Positions 8,199 through 16,939 of a DNA stretch of 28,396 bases are shown here, piece after piece. Source of the stretch: Marinilabilia sp964403175 (GTDB lineage: Bacteria; Bacteroidota; Bacteroidia; Bacteroidales; Marinilabiliaceae); assembly GCA_964403175.1 (NCBI GenBank), contig CAYOFH010000032.1:1-28396 (forward strand), read 5' to 3'. Under the pieces are notes generated by a model. The model was given only the letters and a program-made list of their open reading frames with translations. It searched no databases and was not told the origin of the DNA. A program made the position numbers and the translations under genes. Within the stretch, counting starts at the first letter, position 1. Each line of letters opens with the position of its first letter.

Positions 8199-8957
8199 AT
8201 GATAGGAAAAACAAAAAAAAAACTGATTTCTTCACTTTCACAAAAAAAATTCCGTGACAAAACCGGTCTCTTTGTAGCAGAGGGCCCCAAACTTGTAAAT
8301 GATCTTTTGAGTGCAAAAATATATCCGGAAATAATCATTTCCACTGACGTATCTTTATTGCAGGACAATCGACAGGAGTTTATTACAGAAATCATCACCG
8401 AGGAGGAACTTCAAAAAATCAGCTTCTTAAAAACACCTCAAAAAATTTTAGCGGTTTTCAAAAAACCATCTCCCCAATTTAAATTCGGACAACATGTCAA
8501 TCAGCTTTCGCTCGGTCTTGACGGGATTCAGGATCCTGGAAACATGGGAACCATCATTCGTCTGGCCGACTGGTTTGGCATTTCCACGATTGTTTGCAGC
8601 AAAGATACAGCAGATCTTTTCAACCCTAAGGTAGTGCAGGCATCGATGGGGGCCATTGCCCGCGTTGAGGTTGTTTACACTGATTTAGAGGAATTTTGCC
8701 GAAAAACAACACATGAACTCAAGATGGAAGTTTTTGGCACCTTCATGGACGGCACAAGCATCTATTCAATGGAATTACCTCCGTCGGGATTAATTGTAAT
8801 GGGCAATGAGGGCCGGGGCATACGGCCGGAAACAAAACAATTTGTGACCCAAAAAATCGCTATCCCTTCTTTTTCACAAGGCGGCATGGAATCACTGAAT
8901 GTAGGAATTGCCGCAGCAATAATCTGTTCTGAATTCAGGCGTACTACTTTCCTTTAA
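8199..8957 (+). CDS. SpoU/TrmH-family RNA 2'-O-methyltransferase
   Basis: A 252-residue SPOUT-class methyltransferase that would transfer methyl from S-adenosylmethionine to a ribose in tRNA or rRNA. An N-terminal substrate-binding domain (about 1-95, with FVAEGPKLV near 25-33) is followed by the trefoil-knot catalytic domain. Motif 1 is at 108-125 (DGIQDPGNMGTIIRLAD, with Asn115 and Arg121), motif 2 at 199-208 (IVMGNEGRGI) and motif 3 at 228-241 (GGMESLNVGIAAAI). RlmB- or TrmH-like activity is likely, but the exact target nucleotide cannot be read. The gene next to tamL in divergent orientation is a recurrent Bacteroidota arrangement. Its 3' end overlaps the convergent dehydrogenase gene by 14 bases. 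Confidence 0.92.
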   Translation: MIGKTKKKLISSLSQKKFRDKTGLFVAEGPKLVNDLLSAKIYPEIIISTDVSLLQDNRQEFITEIITEEELQKISFLKTPQKILAVFKKPSPQFKFGQHVNQLSLGLDGIQDPGNMGTIIRLADWFGISTIVCSKDTADLFNPKVVQASMGAIARVEVVYTDLEEFCRKTTHELKMEVFGTFMDGTSIYSMELPPSGLIVMGNEGRGIRPETKQFVTQKIAIPSFSQGGMESLNVGIAAAIICSEFRRTTFL

Positions 8958-10509
8958 TAATACGAGCCACAGCCAAAGCGCATTGCTCTCCATCAAGTGC
9001 CGAAGAGGCAATGCCTCCGGCATAGCCGGCCCCCTCGCCACACGGAAACAATCCTTTAATGCGCAGATGCTGAAATGTCTCTCTGTCTCTGGGAATTCTT
9101 ATGGGTGAAGAAGTTCTGGATTCTGTTCCCAAAATAACAGCTTCTTCATCAAGGAAACCACGGGCACGGTTTCCGAAGAATTTAAAGCCTTCCTGCAAAC
9201 GGGTAGAAATATGTTTGGGCAGAATAAAATGCAAAGGAGCAGACACAATTCCGGGTACATAAGAGCACTCGGGCAGATCATAAGAAAGACGCTTCCCCAC
9301 AAAATCTATCAGTCTCTGAGCAGGAGCAACCACTCCCTGTCCTCCGTTTACCGCACACAATCGTTCCACATCCTGCTGATACTTCAGACCGGCCATTGCT
9401 CCGTATCGATGATAATCGGCAATATCCTCCATCCTAATTTCCACCACCATCCCACTATTGGCAAAGGGGGAGTTTCTGCCAGACGGAGACATTCCGTTAA
9501 CCACCATCTCGTCGGCACCTGTCATGGCCGGGACAATAAAGCCCCCCGGACACATACAAAAAGAATAAACACCCCTTCCATCCACCTGATGGGAAAAACT
9601 ATAAGAGGCCGCAGGCAGATAATTCCCACGTCCTTCGGCAGTATGATACTGAATCTGATCAATGAGCTCCTGTGGATGCTCCACTCTGACCCCCATGGCC
9701 CAAGTTTTGGCCTCCAGTTCAATACCTTTCTCATTGAGCAGCCAGTAAATATCACGTGCCGAGTGTCCGGTGGCCAAAATGACAGCTTTTCCTTTAATCT
9801 TTGTTCCATCGGCAATCTCCACTCCCACAATTTCATCTCCCTGTAAGAGAAAATCCACCACCCGGGAATTGAAAAGAAGATTTCCGCCGGCAGCAATGAT
9901 TGTTTCTCTTATATTGCGGATTACACGGGGCAATCGGTCTGTACCAATGTGAGGATGAGCATCAATCAGAATTTCATCCGAAGCCCCATGAAAATGGAGA
10001 ATCTCTAAAAAATTACTAAAATTACCCCGTTTTTTGCTGCGTGTATATAACTTTCCATCTGAGAATGTTCCTGCTCCCCCTTCTCCAAAAGCATAATTGG
10101 AATCCTCATTGAGTTCCTCATTTCTGTTAAGGAGAGCCAGATCCTTCTTCCTTTCAGAAACTTCTTTTCCCCTTTCAATAACGATCGGTCTGAATCCCAG
10201 CTCCATCAGTTTCAGGGCAGCAAACAAACCGCCAGGACCTGCTCCTACAACAATAACCTCAGGAGCATTTTCCACGTTGGGCCAGTGAAATGACCGGTGT
10301 TCGTGAACAGGCATGGGTTCTCCTGTCCAAACCTCCACATGCACCTGCACCATTACCTGTTTTTGCCGGGCATCGATGGACCGACGTACTACCCGGATAC
10401 CGGTAATTTTTCCGGGAGATATTTTCAACTTCGTGGCAACAATATTTTTATAGGATTCCTCCCTTGACGCCTGTTCGGGCGTAAGTCGTAAAGCTACTTC
10501 CTGCTTCAT
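8944..10509 (-). CDS. FAD-dependent dehydrogenase (COG2509-type NAD(P)/FAD oxidoreductase)
   Basis: A 521-residue flavoprotein. An N-terminal domain of about 80 residues (MKQEVALRLTPEQAS..., ending near HRSFHWPNV) precedes the Rossmann dinucleotide site GAGPGG at 89-94 and the acidic end of the second strand (VIERGKE). Later come GEGGAGTFSDGKL, typical of the family, a second nucleotide motif ILATGHSARDIY, and a C-terminal FAD-contact segment (LFPCGEGAGYAGGI...SALDG). These proteins are widespread in anaerobes and their substrate is unknown, so no pathway is claimed. ATG at 10509. The stop overlaps the end of the convergent methyltransferase gene. Confidence 0.88.
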   Translation of the reverse strand: MKQEVALRLTPEQASREESYKNIVATKLKISPGKITGIRVVRRSIDARQKQVMVQVHVEVWTGEPMPVHEHRSFHWPNVENAPEVIVVGAGPGGLFAALKLMELGFRPIVIERGKEVSERKKDLALLNRNEELNEDSNYAFGEGGAGTFSDGKLYTRSKKRGNFSNFLEILHFHGASDEILIDAHPHIGTDRLPRVIRNIRETIIAAGGNLLFNSRVVDFLLQGDEIVGVEIADGTKIKGKAVILATGHSARDIYWLLNEKGIELEAKTWAMGVRVEHPQELIDQIQYHTAEGRGNYLPAASYSFSHQVDGRGVYSFCMCPGGFIVPAMTGADEMVVNGMSPSGRNSPFANSGMVVEIRMEDIADYHRYGAMAGLKYQQDVERLCAVNGGQGVVAPAQRLIDFVGKRLSYDLPECSYVPGIVSAPLHFILPKHISTRLQEGFKFFGNRARGFLDEEAVILGTESRTSSPIRIPRDRETFQHLRIKGLFPCGEGAGYAGGIASSALDGEQCALAVARIIKGK

Positions 10510-10633
10510 TTAAAAAGATTATTATACAATCAGAGGTTGGACAAATCTTACAATAGTAATATTCTGTTTTTTCACCAACGCTTACAGATAAAAAATTAGG
10601 TAAAATGTCTGCAAAGGAATCGACATTTAATTA

Positions 10634-11413
10634 TTATTCAAAGTAAAAAGAAAATACAAAAAGACGCGATGAAAGGCGGTCGAGTACATCTGTAAAATAA
10701 ACATCTTCAGGTTCGCCGGTTCCTTCCGGGTTGAGCACGTTTCGCAATCCGACAGATAGTTTTAGTTCAGTTGACAATCTGAAATAATTAAGATACATGT
10801 CCACCCCTGTTCCCACTTCGAGGTATAAGTCATTAGATCTGAGACTCAGACCGTCATTTTCGGTTTTTGCAAGGTCTATACGGGGATTAATTCCACCAAT
10901 AATATAAGGTTTAAAATTAGTCATCCGGTCGCCACTAAACTTCAGCAAAAGAGGAAACTCCAAAAAAGTAGTTTTAATCTCCAGAGGAGCCTGATCCGGT
11001 TCTCCATCTTCAATATAAAGCAGGTCACGTTGCCCAAAACTTATACCAGGGAGGAACCTGATATTCAGATTATTGTTTAAACGAAGACTAGACACGATAC
11101 CAATATTGACTCCCGGATTGAGTTTTACCACCTCTGCAAAACGGTTATCCAGGCCCTCTGGCCGATCAGCAGGAGACTTATGACGAACTTTAAAATCCAT
11201 CGTATTCAGTCCTATCAGAAACCCAAAATGTAAAGGTTTATAATCGAATGCAGGAAGGTTAAGCACCTTTTTCTTTTTCTGCATCTGAGAATAAGCGGGA
11301 ACCTGAAGAACAAAAACACAAATAAGTAGCAAAAAGAGTCGCAAAGGCCAATGATTTTTCAGCCAAACGAAAAAAGCACACTGTTTATTGCACTCATTTT
11401 TTGATTGACACAT
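10634..11413 (-). CDS. porT: PorT-family outer membrane protein of type IX secretion
   Basis: A 259-residue protein with an N-terminal hydrophobic signal (about 16-43, WLKNHWPLRLFLLLICVFVLQVPAYSQ) and a mature part rich in alternating strands ending in an aromatic tail (RLFVFSFYFE), consistent with an eight-stranded barrel. PorT is required for T9SS secretion of gingipains in Porphyromonas (established). The best in-frame start, ATG 11413, overlaps the end of ubiE by 20 bases; the perfectly overlapping ATGA at 11394-11397 is in another frame. The ubiE-porT pairing is conserved in Bacteroidota and supports the call. Its likely clients in this window are the three proteins with T9SS sorting domains at 17917-25002. 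Confidence 0.85.
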   Translation of the reverse strand: MCQSKNECNKQCAFFVWLKNHWPLRLFLLLICVFVLQVPAYSQMQKKKKVLNLPAFDYKPLHFGFLIGLNTMDFKVRHKSPADRPEGLDNRFAEVVKLNPGVNIGIVSSLRLNNNLNIRFLPGISFGQRDLLYIEDGEPDQAPLEIKTTFLEFPLLLKFSGDRMTNFKPYIIGGINPRIDLAKTENDGLSLRSNDLYLEVGTGVDMYLNYFRLSTELKLSVGLRNVLNPEGTGEPEDVYFTDVLDRLSSRLFVFSFYFE

Positions 11414-12116
11414 ATATTGTTGCGATTCCAAAAGTTTGAGGTATTGATTTTTCCGGTTCCAATCCTGCAGTTTGAAGTTCATTCTCAAAATCTTCACCTT
11501 CGGGGAATTGCAGTACCGAAGCCGGCAAATATTTATAAGCGTCTTTATCTCTGGATATCATTCCGCCCCACCAGGGCAGTATGCGGGTAAAATAAAAATA
11601 ATAAAACTGCTTAAACGGAAATACCGAAGGTTTGGAAAATTCCAGAACGATAAGTTTCCCACCCGGTCGCAGTACACGTTGCATTTCAGCCAGACCTTTA
11701 CCAAGGTTTTCGAAATTACGAACACCAAAAGCAACAGTTACCGCATCAAAAAAGTTGTCCTCAAAAGGGAGATTTTCCGAATCGCCCTCTCTGAGCTGAA
11801 TGGTCATGTGAAGATTTTTCTGCTGAATTTTCTTTTGTGCAACCTCCAGCATCTGTGATGATAAATCCAGGCCGTAAACTGCTACCGGATTAATCCTGCA
11901 AATTTCCACAGCCAAATCACCAGTGCCAGTGGCCACATCCAATATCACAGGAGCCTGAAAACCTCTGAGAAGTTTCACGACATTTCTGCGCCAAATGCGG
12001 TCAATTCCAAAAGAAAGCAGCCTGTTAAGCAAATCGTATCTGGATGCAATGCGGTCGAACATCGAACGAACCTGGTCTTTTTTGCTACCTTCCAGATCTT
12101 TATATGGTTTTATCAT
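11394..12116 (-). CDS. ubiE: demethylmenaquinone C-methyltransferase UbiE/MenG
   Basis: A 240-residue class I SAM methyltransferase that carries out the last step of menaquinone synthesis. Motif I is LDVATGTGDLA at 59-69, with the family features VRSMFDRIASRYDLLNRLLSFG (17-38, split here as VRSMFDRIASRYD plus LLNRLLSFG), FDAVTVAFGVRNF and RVLRPGGKLIVLEFSKP. The start is the ATG at 12116; a TTG two codons earlier is possible but unneeded. Followed by an overlapping porT, so the two are translated from one message. A phylum that makes menaquinone rather than ubiquinone implies the MenG activity. Confidence 0.94.
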   Translation of the reverse strand: MIKPYKDLEGSKKDQVRSMFDRIASRYDLLNRLLSFGIDRIWRRNVVKLLRGFQAPVILDVATGTGDLAVEICRINPVAVYGLDLSSQMLEVAQKKIQQKNLHMTIQLREGDSENLPFEDNFFDAVTVAFGVRNFENLGKGLAEMQRVLRPGGKLIVLEFSKPSVFPFKQFYYFYFTRILPWWGGMISRDKDAYKYLPASVLQFPEGEDFENELQTAGLEPEKSIPQTFGIATIYVSIKK

Positions 12117-12137
12117 TATCAAAATAAATTACTGTGT

Positions 12138-12173
12138 CAAAAATACAAAGCTTTTTTGATACGTACCTACAAA
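12138..12173 (-). promoter_or_regulatory. candidate ubiE-porT promoter
   Basis: On minus, TTTG at 12170-12173 and TATTTTTG at 12138-12145, 22 bases before the ubiE start. The spacer is 24 bases, somewhat long, and the -33 element overlaps the T tract of the purL terminator. Confidence 0.4.
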
Positions 12174-12223
12174 AAAACAGGAAGACTACCGAAGTTGTTC
12201 TACATCCGGCAATCTTCCTGTTT
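12171..12223 (-). terminator. rho-independent terminator after purL
   Basis: The arms at 12213-12223 and 12175-12185 (AAACAGGAAGA and its complement) are exact. The inner stem continues with mismatches, and on minus the hairpin ends in seven T (12171-12177). It lies 150 bases past the purL stop and shields the ubiE promoter. Confidence 0.75.
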
Positions 12224-12372
12224 CAAAAGCTTTTTAAAATTCCCTAACCTGCATTTGTCACAAATAATCTTTTCCGAAGTCCAACTACCTGCAAAATACA
12301 ACCATTTTTTTCAATTGATTGTATTTCTTTATATTTGAATATCTCATAACGATAATTCATGAACAAATCAGA

Positions 12373-14604
12373 CTAAACTTTTCCTTCAGCCCACCATTTA
12401 AGGCGATTTTCAAATTTTGCTTTTATTTCTTCCATAAATCCATAAGATTCATCATCAACTCTGATTTCTCCTTTTGTCACATGCCCCAAAATCGAAAACG
12501 GAACATCTTTTCCCATCATAAAATCAACGAAGTCATCCTGCTTCTCAGGAGATACAGAAACAATGACCCGTCCCTGTGACTCTCCAAACAGGAAAGCATC
12601 ACGACGAACTTCTGCATCCGACGTGATATCGAAACCATAATTAAGCGGAATTCCGGATTCCAGAAGAGTAAAAAACAAGCCGCCGTTGGAAACATCGTGA
12701 ATAGAACGTGTGATCTGCCTATCCACCATTTCGCTGATAAGAGATTGTAACTTCTTCTCTTCCTCCAGATTAAAATAGGGAGGTAGTGAAACATCCACAT
12801 CATGCACAGCACGGAGATATTCTGAGCCGTTGACATCATCACGCGAGCGCCCGATAAGAAAAATCATATCCCCTTTATGTTTAAATGACAGAGTAGTATG
12901 ATTTGTCACATCTTTAAGTACTCCTACCACACCAATGACGGGAGATGCAACAACCGGAGTAATTTTGCCTTCCACCGAACGCTGGTTATAGAAACTTACA
13001 TTTCCGCTAACCACGGGAATATCGAAGAATTTACATGCATCAGTCAATCCCTTCACAGAATCAACAAAATCGGCATAAGCTTCAGGATCGTAAGGATTAC
13101 CAAAATTCAAACAATCCGAAACGGCCAGAGGTACCCCACCGCCACACACTATATTACGCATTGCTTCGGCTAGAGATATCCGGGCCCCGTTGTAGGGATC
13201 TGAAGTAAAATATGATGGGTTGCTGTCCACTGTAGCCAACAAGGCCTTACCATTGGAGTCTAATTCAATAATGCCTGCATCAGAAGGAAATTTTGTGCTT
13301 GCAGATTCCTTTTTCAGGGATTTGGAAAATTTCCTTTTCAGCCATTTTTTAGATGTGACATTAAGCGACTTAAGCATTTTATCGACTACTGCGGGATAAT
13401 GATCCGGTTCAGGTAAATCATCAACCTTAACAGATTCAGGCAGTTTTCTTTCTCCGGCAGTTTCTCTTTCATAAACAGGCCCAAGTTCAGCCAGCCCCAG
13501 GTATTTTACCGGAAATTCTATTTCAGGAGTACCATTGATTCCACATGTCAATAATTGAGAATCGTTTACGGTTCCGACAATACCCATAGTCAGTTTTCCT
13601 TCTTCAACAATCTTCCTGATTTTTTCTTCATTTTCCGAAGCTATGCAAACCAGCATTCGTCCCCAGGTTTCGGAAATAAGTATCTCACGAAGAGTCATTT
13701 GCTTATCGCGCAGAGGTACCTGGTCGGCATTGAATTCCACCCCACTGTTTCCTCTTGCTGCCATTTCGGTGAGGGCACCGACGATACCCTGTGCACCAAT
13801 GGTTTGAACCCCAATCACCAGCTTTTCATCAATCAGCTTTCTGAGAACTTTATAGAGATACTTTTCCGATTCGATATTCCGCATTTGCTCCAGGGAAATA
13901 CTCTTAGTTTCATTATCAGAGATTTTATCTGCCATAAAAGCCTCCTGGTCCATACCATCGCGTCCTGTAGGCACACCTATTACAGCCACCAGATTACCAA
14001 CTCCTTTTGCTACAGCAGAAACAATATCATCCTTATCAGCAATGCCAATAGACATAATATTGACAATAGGATTGGTATTGAAAGCATCGCTAAAGAACAC
14101 TTCTCCACCAATTACCGGAATACCAAAACCTTTTTCAAAGTCAGCAATTCCTTCGACCACTTCATCAAATAACCAGCGGGCAGTATCACGATCAGAATTT
14201 CCAAACCGCAATGAATTGAGCAGAGCAACAGGTTTGGCACCCAGAGAAAAGATGTCCCGATTAACCACTCTCATGCCTGTCGAAGCTCCCAACCGAGGTT
14301 GAACAGCACATGGATGGTTATGAGATTCAAGCTTAAAAACAGCTACCTGATTATCACCAATATCTATTACGCCGGCACTTTCCCGGCCTGCTTCCACCAG
14401 TACATTTGCCCCTTTGGTAGGAAGTTGCTCCAACCATTTTCGTGAGTTTTTATAACTGGCATGTTCTGACCAAAGGATGGAGAAAAGTTCGAGTTCCAAT
14501 TTATTGGGCACCCTGCCAAGAATAGATTCAATTTTTTCAAATTCTCCGGATGTCATATTTAACATCTCGGCATCAGTTATTGTGGAAAGATCTTTATCAT
14601 TCAT
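12373..14604 (-). CDS. purL: phosphoribosylformylglycinamidine synthase, small PurL type
   Basis: A 743-residue enzyme of purine synthesis that amidates FGAR to FGAM with ATP. It has the two tandem AIRS-like halves: the first with catalytic His/HNHP motif (LESHNHPCAVQPRLGA), DIFSLGAKPVALLNSLRFG and GIPVIGGE; the second with ISLAEAMRNIVCGGGVPLAVSDCLNFGNP, SGNVSFYN and C-terminal GESQGRVIVSV. The length matches the small Bacillus-type subunit, which needs separate PurQ (glutaminase) and PurS. Neither is in the window, and the large single-chain PurL of Bacteroides and E. coli is absent. The ATG at 14604 is preferred over a TTG at 14622 that falls inside the promoter. Confidence 0.93.
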   Translation of the reverse strand: MNDKDLSTITDAEMLNMTSGEFEKIESILGRVPNKLELELFSILWSEHASYKNSRKWLEQLPTKGANVLVEAGRESAGVIDIGDNQVAVFKLESHNHPCAVQPRLGASTGMRVVNRDIFSLGAKPVALLNSLRFGNSDRDTARWLFDEVVEGIADFEKGFGIPVIGGEVFFSDAFNTNPIVNIMSIGIADKDDIVSAVAKGVGNLVAVIGVPTGRDGMDQEAFMADKISDNETKSISLEQMRNIESEKYLYKVLRKLIDEKLVIGVQTIGAQGIVGALTEMAARGNSGVEFNADQVPLRDKQMTLREILISETWGRMLVCIASENEEKIRKIVEEGKLTMGIVGTVNDSQLLTCGINGTPEIEFPVKYLGLAELGPVYERETAGERKLPESVKVDDLPEPDHYPAVVDKMLKSLNVTSKKWLKRKFSKSLKKESASTKFPSDAGIIELDSNGKALLATVDSNPSYFTSDPYNGARISLAEAMRNIVCGGGVPLAVSDCLNFGNPYDPEAYADFVDSVKGLTDACKFFDIPVVSGNVSFYNQRSVEGKITPVVASPVIGVVGVLKDVTNHTTLSFKHKGDMIFLIGRSRDDVNGSEYLRAVHDVDVSLPPYFNLEEEKKLQSLISEMVDRQITRSIHDVSNGGLFFTLLESGIPLNYGFDITSDAEVRRDAFLFGESQGRVIVSVSPEKQDDFVDFMMGKDVPFSILGHVTKGEIRVDDESYGFMEEIKAKFENRLKWWAEGKV

Positions 14605-14619
14605 GGAATTTAAATTTTG

Positions 14620-14627
14620 CAAAATTA
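14620..14627 (-). promoter_or_regulatory. -7 element of purL promoter
   Basis: TAATTTTG on minus, 15 bases before the purL ATG, implying a leader of only about ten bases. No good TTTG is seen at -33. Confidence 0.4.
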
Positions 14628-14728
14628 CAGGAGTTAGAGCTGCTAAAGTTAGTAAAACATTCAGAAAAAATCAGATAACAAGTTTCCTTATGAACATTTC
14701 GGTGGATTACAGGTTCATCTGATTTTGG

Positions 14729-14736
14729 TATATTTG
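14729..14736 (+). promoter_or_regulatory. -7 element of SDR promoter
   Basis: TATATTTG on plus, 47 bases before the ATG at 14784; the -33 side is weak. It is divergent from the purL promoter about 100 bases away. Confidence 0.4.
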
Positions 14737-14783
14737 ACTTTGAAAATAGGAAAAAAAATGCAGAAAACAAATTACATTCAATT

Positions 14784-15539
14784 ATGAAAAAAACTGCAAT
14801 GATAACCGGTGCCACATCGGGCATTGGCAAATCTTGTGCTGCAATGCTTGCCCGGAATGGTTACAACATTATAATAACAGGACGAAGAGAAAACAGGCTC
14901 AATGAATTGGCACAAAAGCTGAAAAATAGTAAGGTAGAGGTAAAAACGCTGGTCTTTGATGTTCGAAGCAAAGAGGCAATGGAAACTGCCTGGCAATCTT
15001 TAACTGAAGAATGGAAAAAACCTGAGGTGCTAATAAATAATGCCGGACTGGCAGCGGGAGCAGACCCCATTCAGGATGGAGACTGGAATGACTGGGAGCA
15101 AATGATAGATACTAATATTAAAGGGCTTCTGGCCGTTACCAAAACTGTAATACCGGGAATGATTGAACGTAAACAGGGACACATAATAAATGTGAGTTCC
15201 ATTGCAGGTTCTGAAGTTTATGCCACCGGAAATGTTTATTGTGCTTCAAAACATGCTGTTCATGCCATCACCAAAGGAATGCGTATCGACTTGCTACCCT
15301 ATAACATAAAAGTGTCCTCCATCTCCCCCGGAATGGTAGATACGGAATTTTCTCTGGTTCGTTATCATGGGGATCGGAAAAAAGCCAATAAAGTATATGA
15401 AGGTCTGACACCGTTGCATGCTGATGATGTAGCCGATGCTGTGGAGTTTATGATTACACGACCTGCTCATGTCAACGTTAACGACATGTTGCTGATGCCT
15501 AGGGATCAGGCTAGTGCGGTTTACAATGTGAGGGATTAG
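14784..15539 (+). CDS. short-chain dehydrogenase/reductase (YdfG-like)
   Basis: A 251-residue classical SDR. The cofactor motif TGATSGIG is at 8-15, with GRR at 33-35 suggesting NADP(H) preference. NNAG is at 85-88 and the catalytic triad is Ser139, Tyr152 and Lys156 (YCASK). The closest pattern is YdfG, an NADP-dependent 3-hydroxy acid (serine/allo-threonine) dehydrogenase, but the substrate is inferred only. The typical C-terminal segment HVNVNDMLLMPRDQA is present. Transcribed alone, divergent from purL and convergent with the serpin gene. Confidence 0.9.
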   Translation: MKKTAMITGATSGIGKSCAAMLARNGYNIIITGRRENRLNELAQKLKNSKVEVKTLVFDVRSKEAMETAWQSLTEEWKKPEVLINNAGLAAGADPIQDGDWNDWEQMIDTNIKGLLAVTKTVIPGMIERKQGHIINVSSIAGSEVYATGNVYCASKHAVHAITKGMRIDLLPYNIKVSSISPGMVDTEFSLVRYHGDRKKANKVYEGLTPLHADDVADAVEFMITRPAHVNVNDMLLMPRDQASAVYNVRD

Positions 15540-15628
15540 TTTTGAGTTTTACGTACTAAGTTTTGGGTTCTGAGTTGAAAATCAAGGATCTTTATTTTTG
15601 ATAAAAGTTATCTTCAAAAAATCAGCCG

Positions 15629-15649
15629 GTAAGACTTTTTAAGTCCTAC
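15629..15649 (-). terminator. weak hairpin at the end of the serpin gene
   Basis: A 9-bp stem with one mismatch (15641-15649 with 15629-15637) and a three-base loop, followed on minus, after seven bases, by a T6 tract. It overlaps the serpin stop codon, so its role is uncertain. Confidence 0.3.
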
Positions 15650-16860
15650 TGAGGGTTTTCAATTTTTCCGGAAAAGATAATGGCACCACTTTTCTCTTCA
15701 GCAATGGCAAAAAAGAAAGGACGGTCAATTCTGAATTCGGGAATTTCGGGCCCTATAGATGTAACTTCCATACCCACACTGGTGGCAGCAGCTGCCTCGG
15801 TTCCTTCTTCATCTACTTTGATGTAAGTTTTATGATTGACCTGATTGATGAAAGTCTGAACATCAATCATATTAGAAAAATCGGCTTCTGATGGAGAAAA
15901 AGGAAGTTCCATGCCCATATCCATCAATGGTTGATTTAGCACAAATTTGCATTCCAACTCAAAACGAGGCATAAAAAGCTTAAGATTTTGTTCATTCATA
16001 TTTTCCAAAATGGAAGACCACCTTTGAGGAGTCATATTATTTATCAACTGATTTATAGTGGTTTCTTCCTGAGGAAGAGCAACAATCATGTAAAAGGAAC
16101 CATCCCCGTAAGGTAATTTCACAGTCTTAACTTCAGGGTCCGAAAAATACTCCAGATCTTGTTCCTGATTCATCATAGGAATTTGAACCACTGATCCATC
16201 GGATAAGTTGAAATCCTGATCACGTGTATCAGATTTATCAAACCGGTATTGCCATTTCCCCAGGAAATAAACAGCATTTACCAGAAACATATATTGTTGA
16301 TCACCTATTTCATCAATAATTGTTGGAATTTTGTCTTTAGTTTTATCTTTTACCCAGTTATTTATGAGATTTTTAGCTTCCACCTTTTCCGAAAAATCCA
16401 CCTTCCGGAAAGATGCATCGTAATACTTCTCAACCGTAAGGCCAAAATCTTCTTTGGCAGGCAAAGATTCAAGATACCAAATTGAATTGGCTACTTCAAT
16501 ATCCACTTTAGAATCTGATGATTGCAACACTTCTCTAATATTTTTAAAAGCCACATTCATGCTTTCTACTTCACCAAAATCCATTACCTCCAGCATCTCA
16601 TTCAGGGTTTGACCTGCCGCACCGTTGGTGGTCATACCCAGAGCCTGTGCCACACTCAGAGAAGAAACCACGACATTCTCACCCTCTGTGGCTTTGGAAT
16701 TCACAGACTCAAGCAAGTCCCATCCAAACCGATCGGTGGCTTCCAGAACTTCCAGGGATTTAAGTTCAAATTCCTTTGATACCGGTTCTTCCTCATTATT
16801 AAACCAATTACAGCCGGCTAATGCTGTCATCATTAGTATTGAGATGAACAATAGTTTCAT
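15646..16860 (-). CDS. serpin-family protease inhibitor, lipoprotein
   Basis: A 404-residue serpin with a lipoprotein signal (TALAGC, Cys17), so it is exported and lipid-anchored. Serpin core patterns are clear: NVVVSSLSVAQALGMTTNGAAG near 62-83, VNAVYFLGKWQYRF, and the C-terminal DRPFFFAIAEEKSGAIIFSGKI. The hinge of the reactive loop, EEGTEAAAATSV at 351-362, has the small residues required for loop insertion, so it should be inhibitory. Counting from the hinge puts P1-P1' at about Thr367-Ser368, but the loop is about three residues longer than alpha-1-antitrypsin after that point, so the bait site is uncertain. Bacteroidota serpins such as miropin protect against proteases (established). 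ATG at 16860; stands alone. Confidence 0.92.
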   Translation of the reverse strand: MKLLFISILMMTALAGCNWFNNEEEPVSKEFELKSLEVLEATDRFGWDLLESVNSKATEGENVVVSSLSVAQALGMTTNGAAGQTLNEMLEVMDFGEVESMNVAFKNIREVLQSSDSKVDIEVANSIWYLESLPAKEDFGLTVEKYYDASFRKVDFSEKVEAKNLINNWVKDKTKDKIPTIIDEIGDQQYMFLVNAVYFLGKWQYRFDKSDTRDQDFNLSDGSVVQIPMMNQEQDLEYFSDPEVKTVKLPYGDGSFYMIVALPQEETTINQLINNMTPQRWSSILENMNEQNLKLFMPRFELECKFVLNQPLMDMGMELPFSPSEADFSNMIDVQTFINQVNHKTYIKVDEEGTEAAAATSVGMEVTSIGPEIPEFRIDRPFFFAIAEEKSGAIIFSGKIENPQ

Positions 16861-16939
16861 AATAATAATTTGAATTTAGAGGTTAGATGCAAAGAGATGA
16901 TTTTGGTTGCTTTTGAGATGTAAATAAATGAAACGAGCA

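Noticed and set aside
9211..9846. 211-codon plus-strand open frame
   Set aside because: Lies wholly antisense to the FAD dehydrogenase, whose motifs are intact; its translation is low-complexity and unlike any family.
11395..11397. ATG overlapping the ubiE stop (ATGA) as the porT start
   Set aside because: It is not in the porT reading frame; the in-frame ATG at 11413 gives a full signal peptide.
13555..14172. 205-codon plus-strand open frame
   Set aside because: Antisense to purL, whose conserved motifs fix the coding strand; the product is Ser/His/Asn-rich, typical of a shadow frame.
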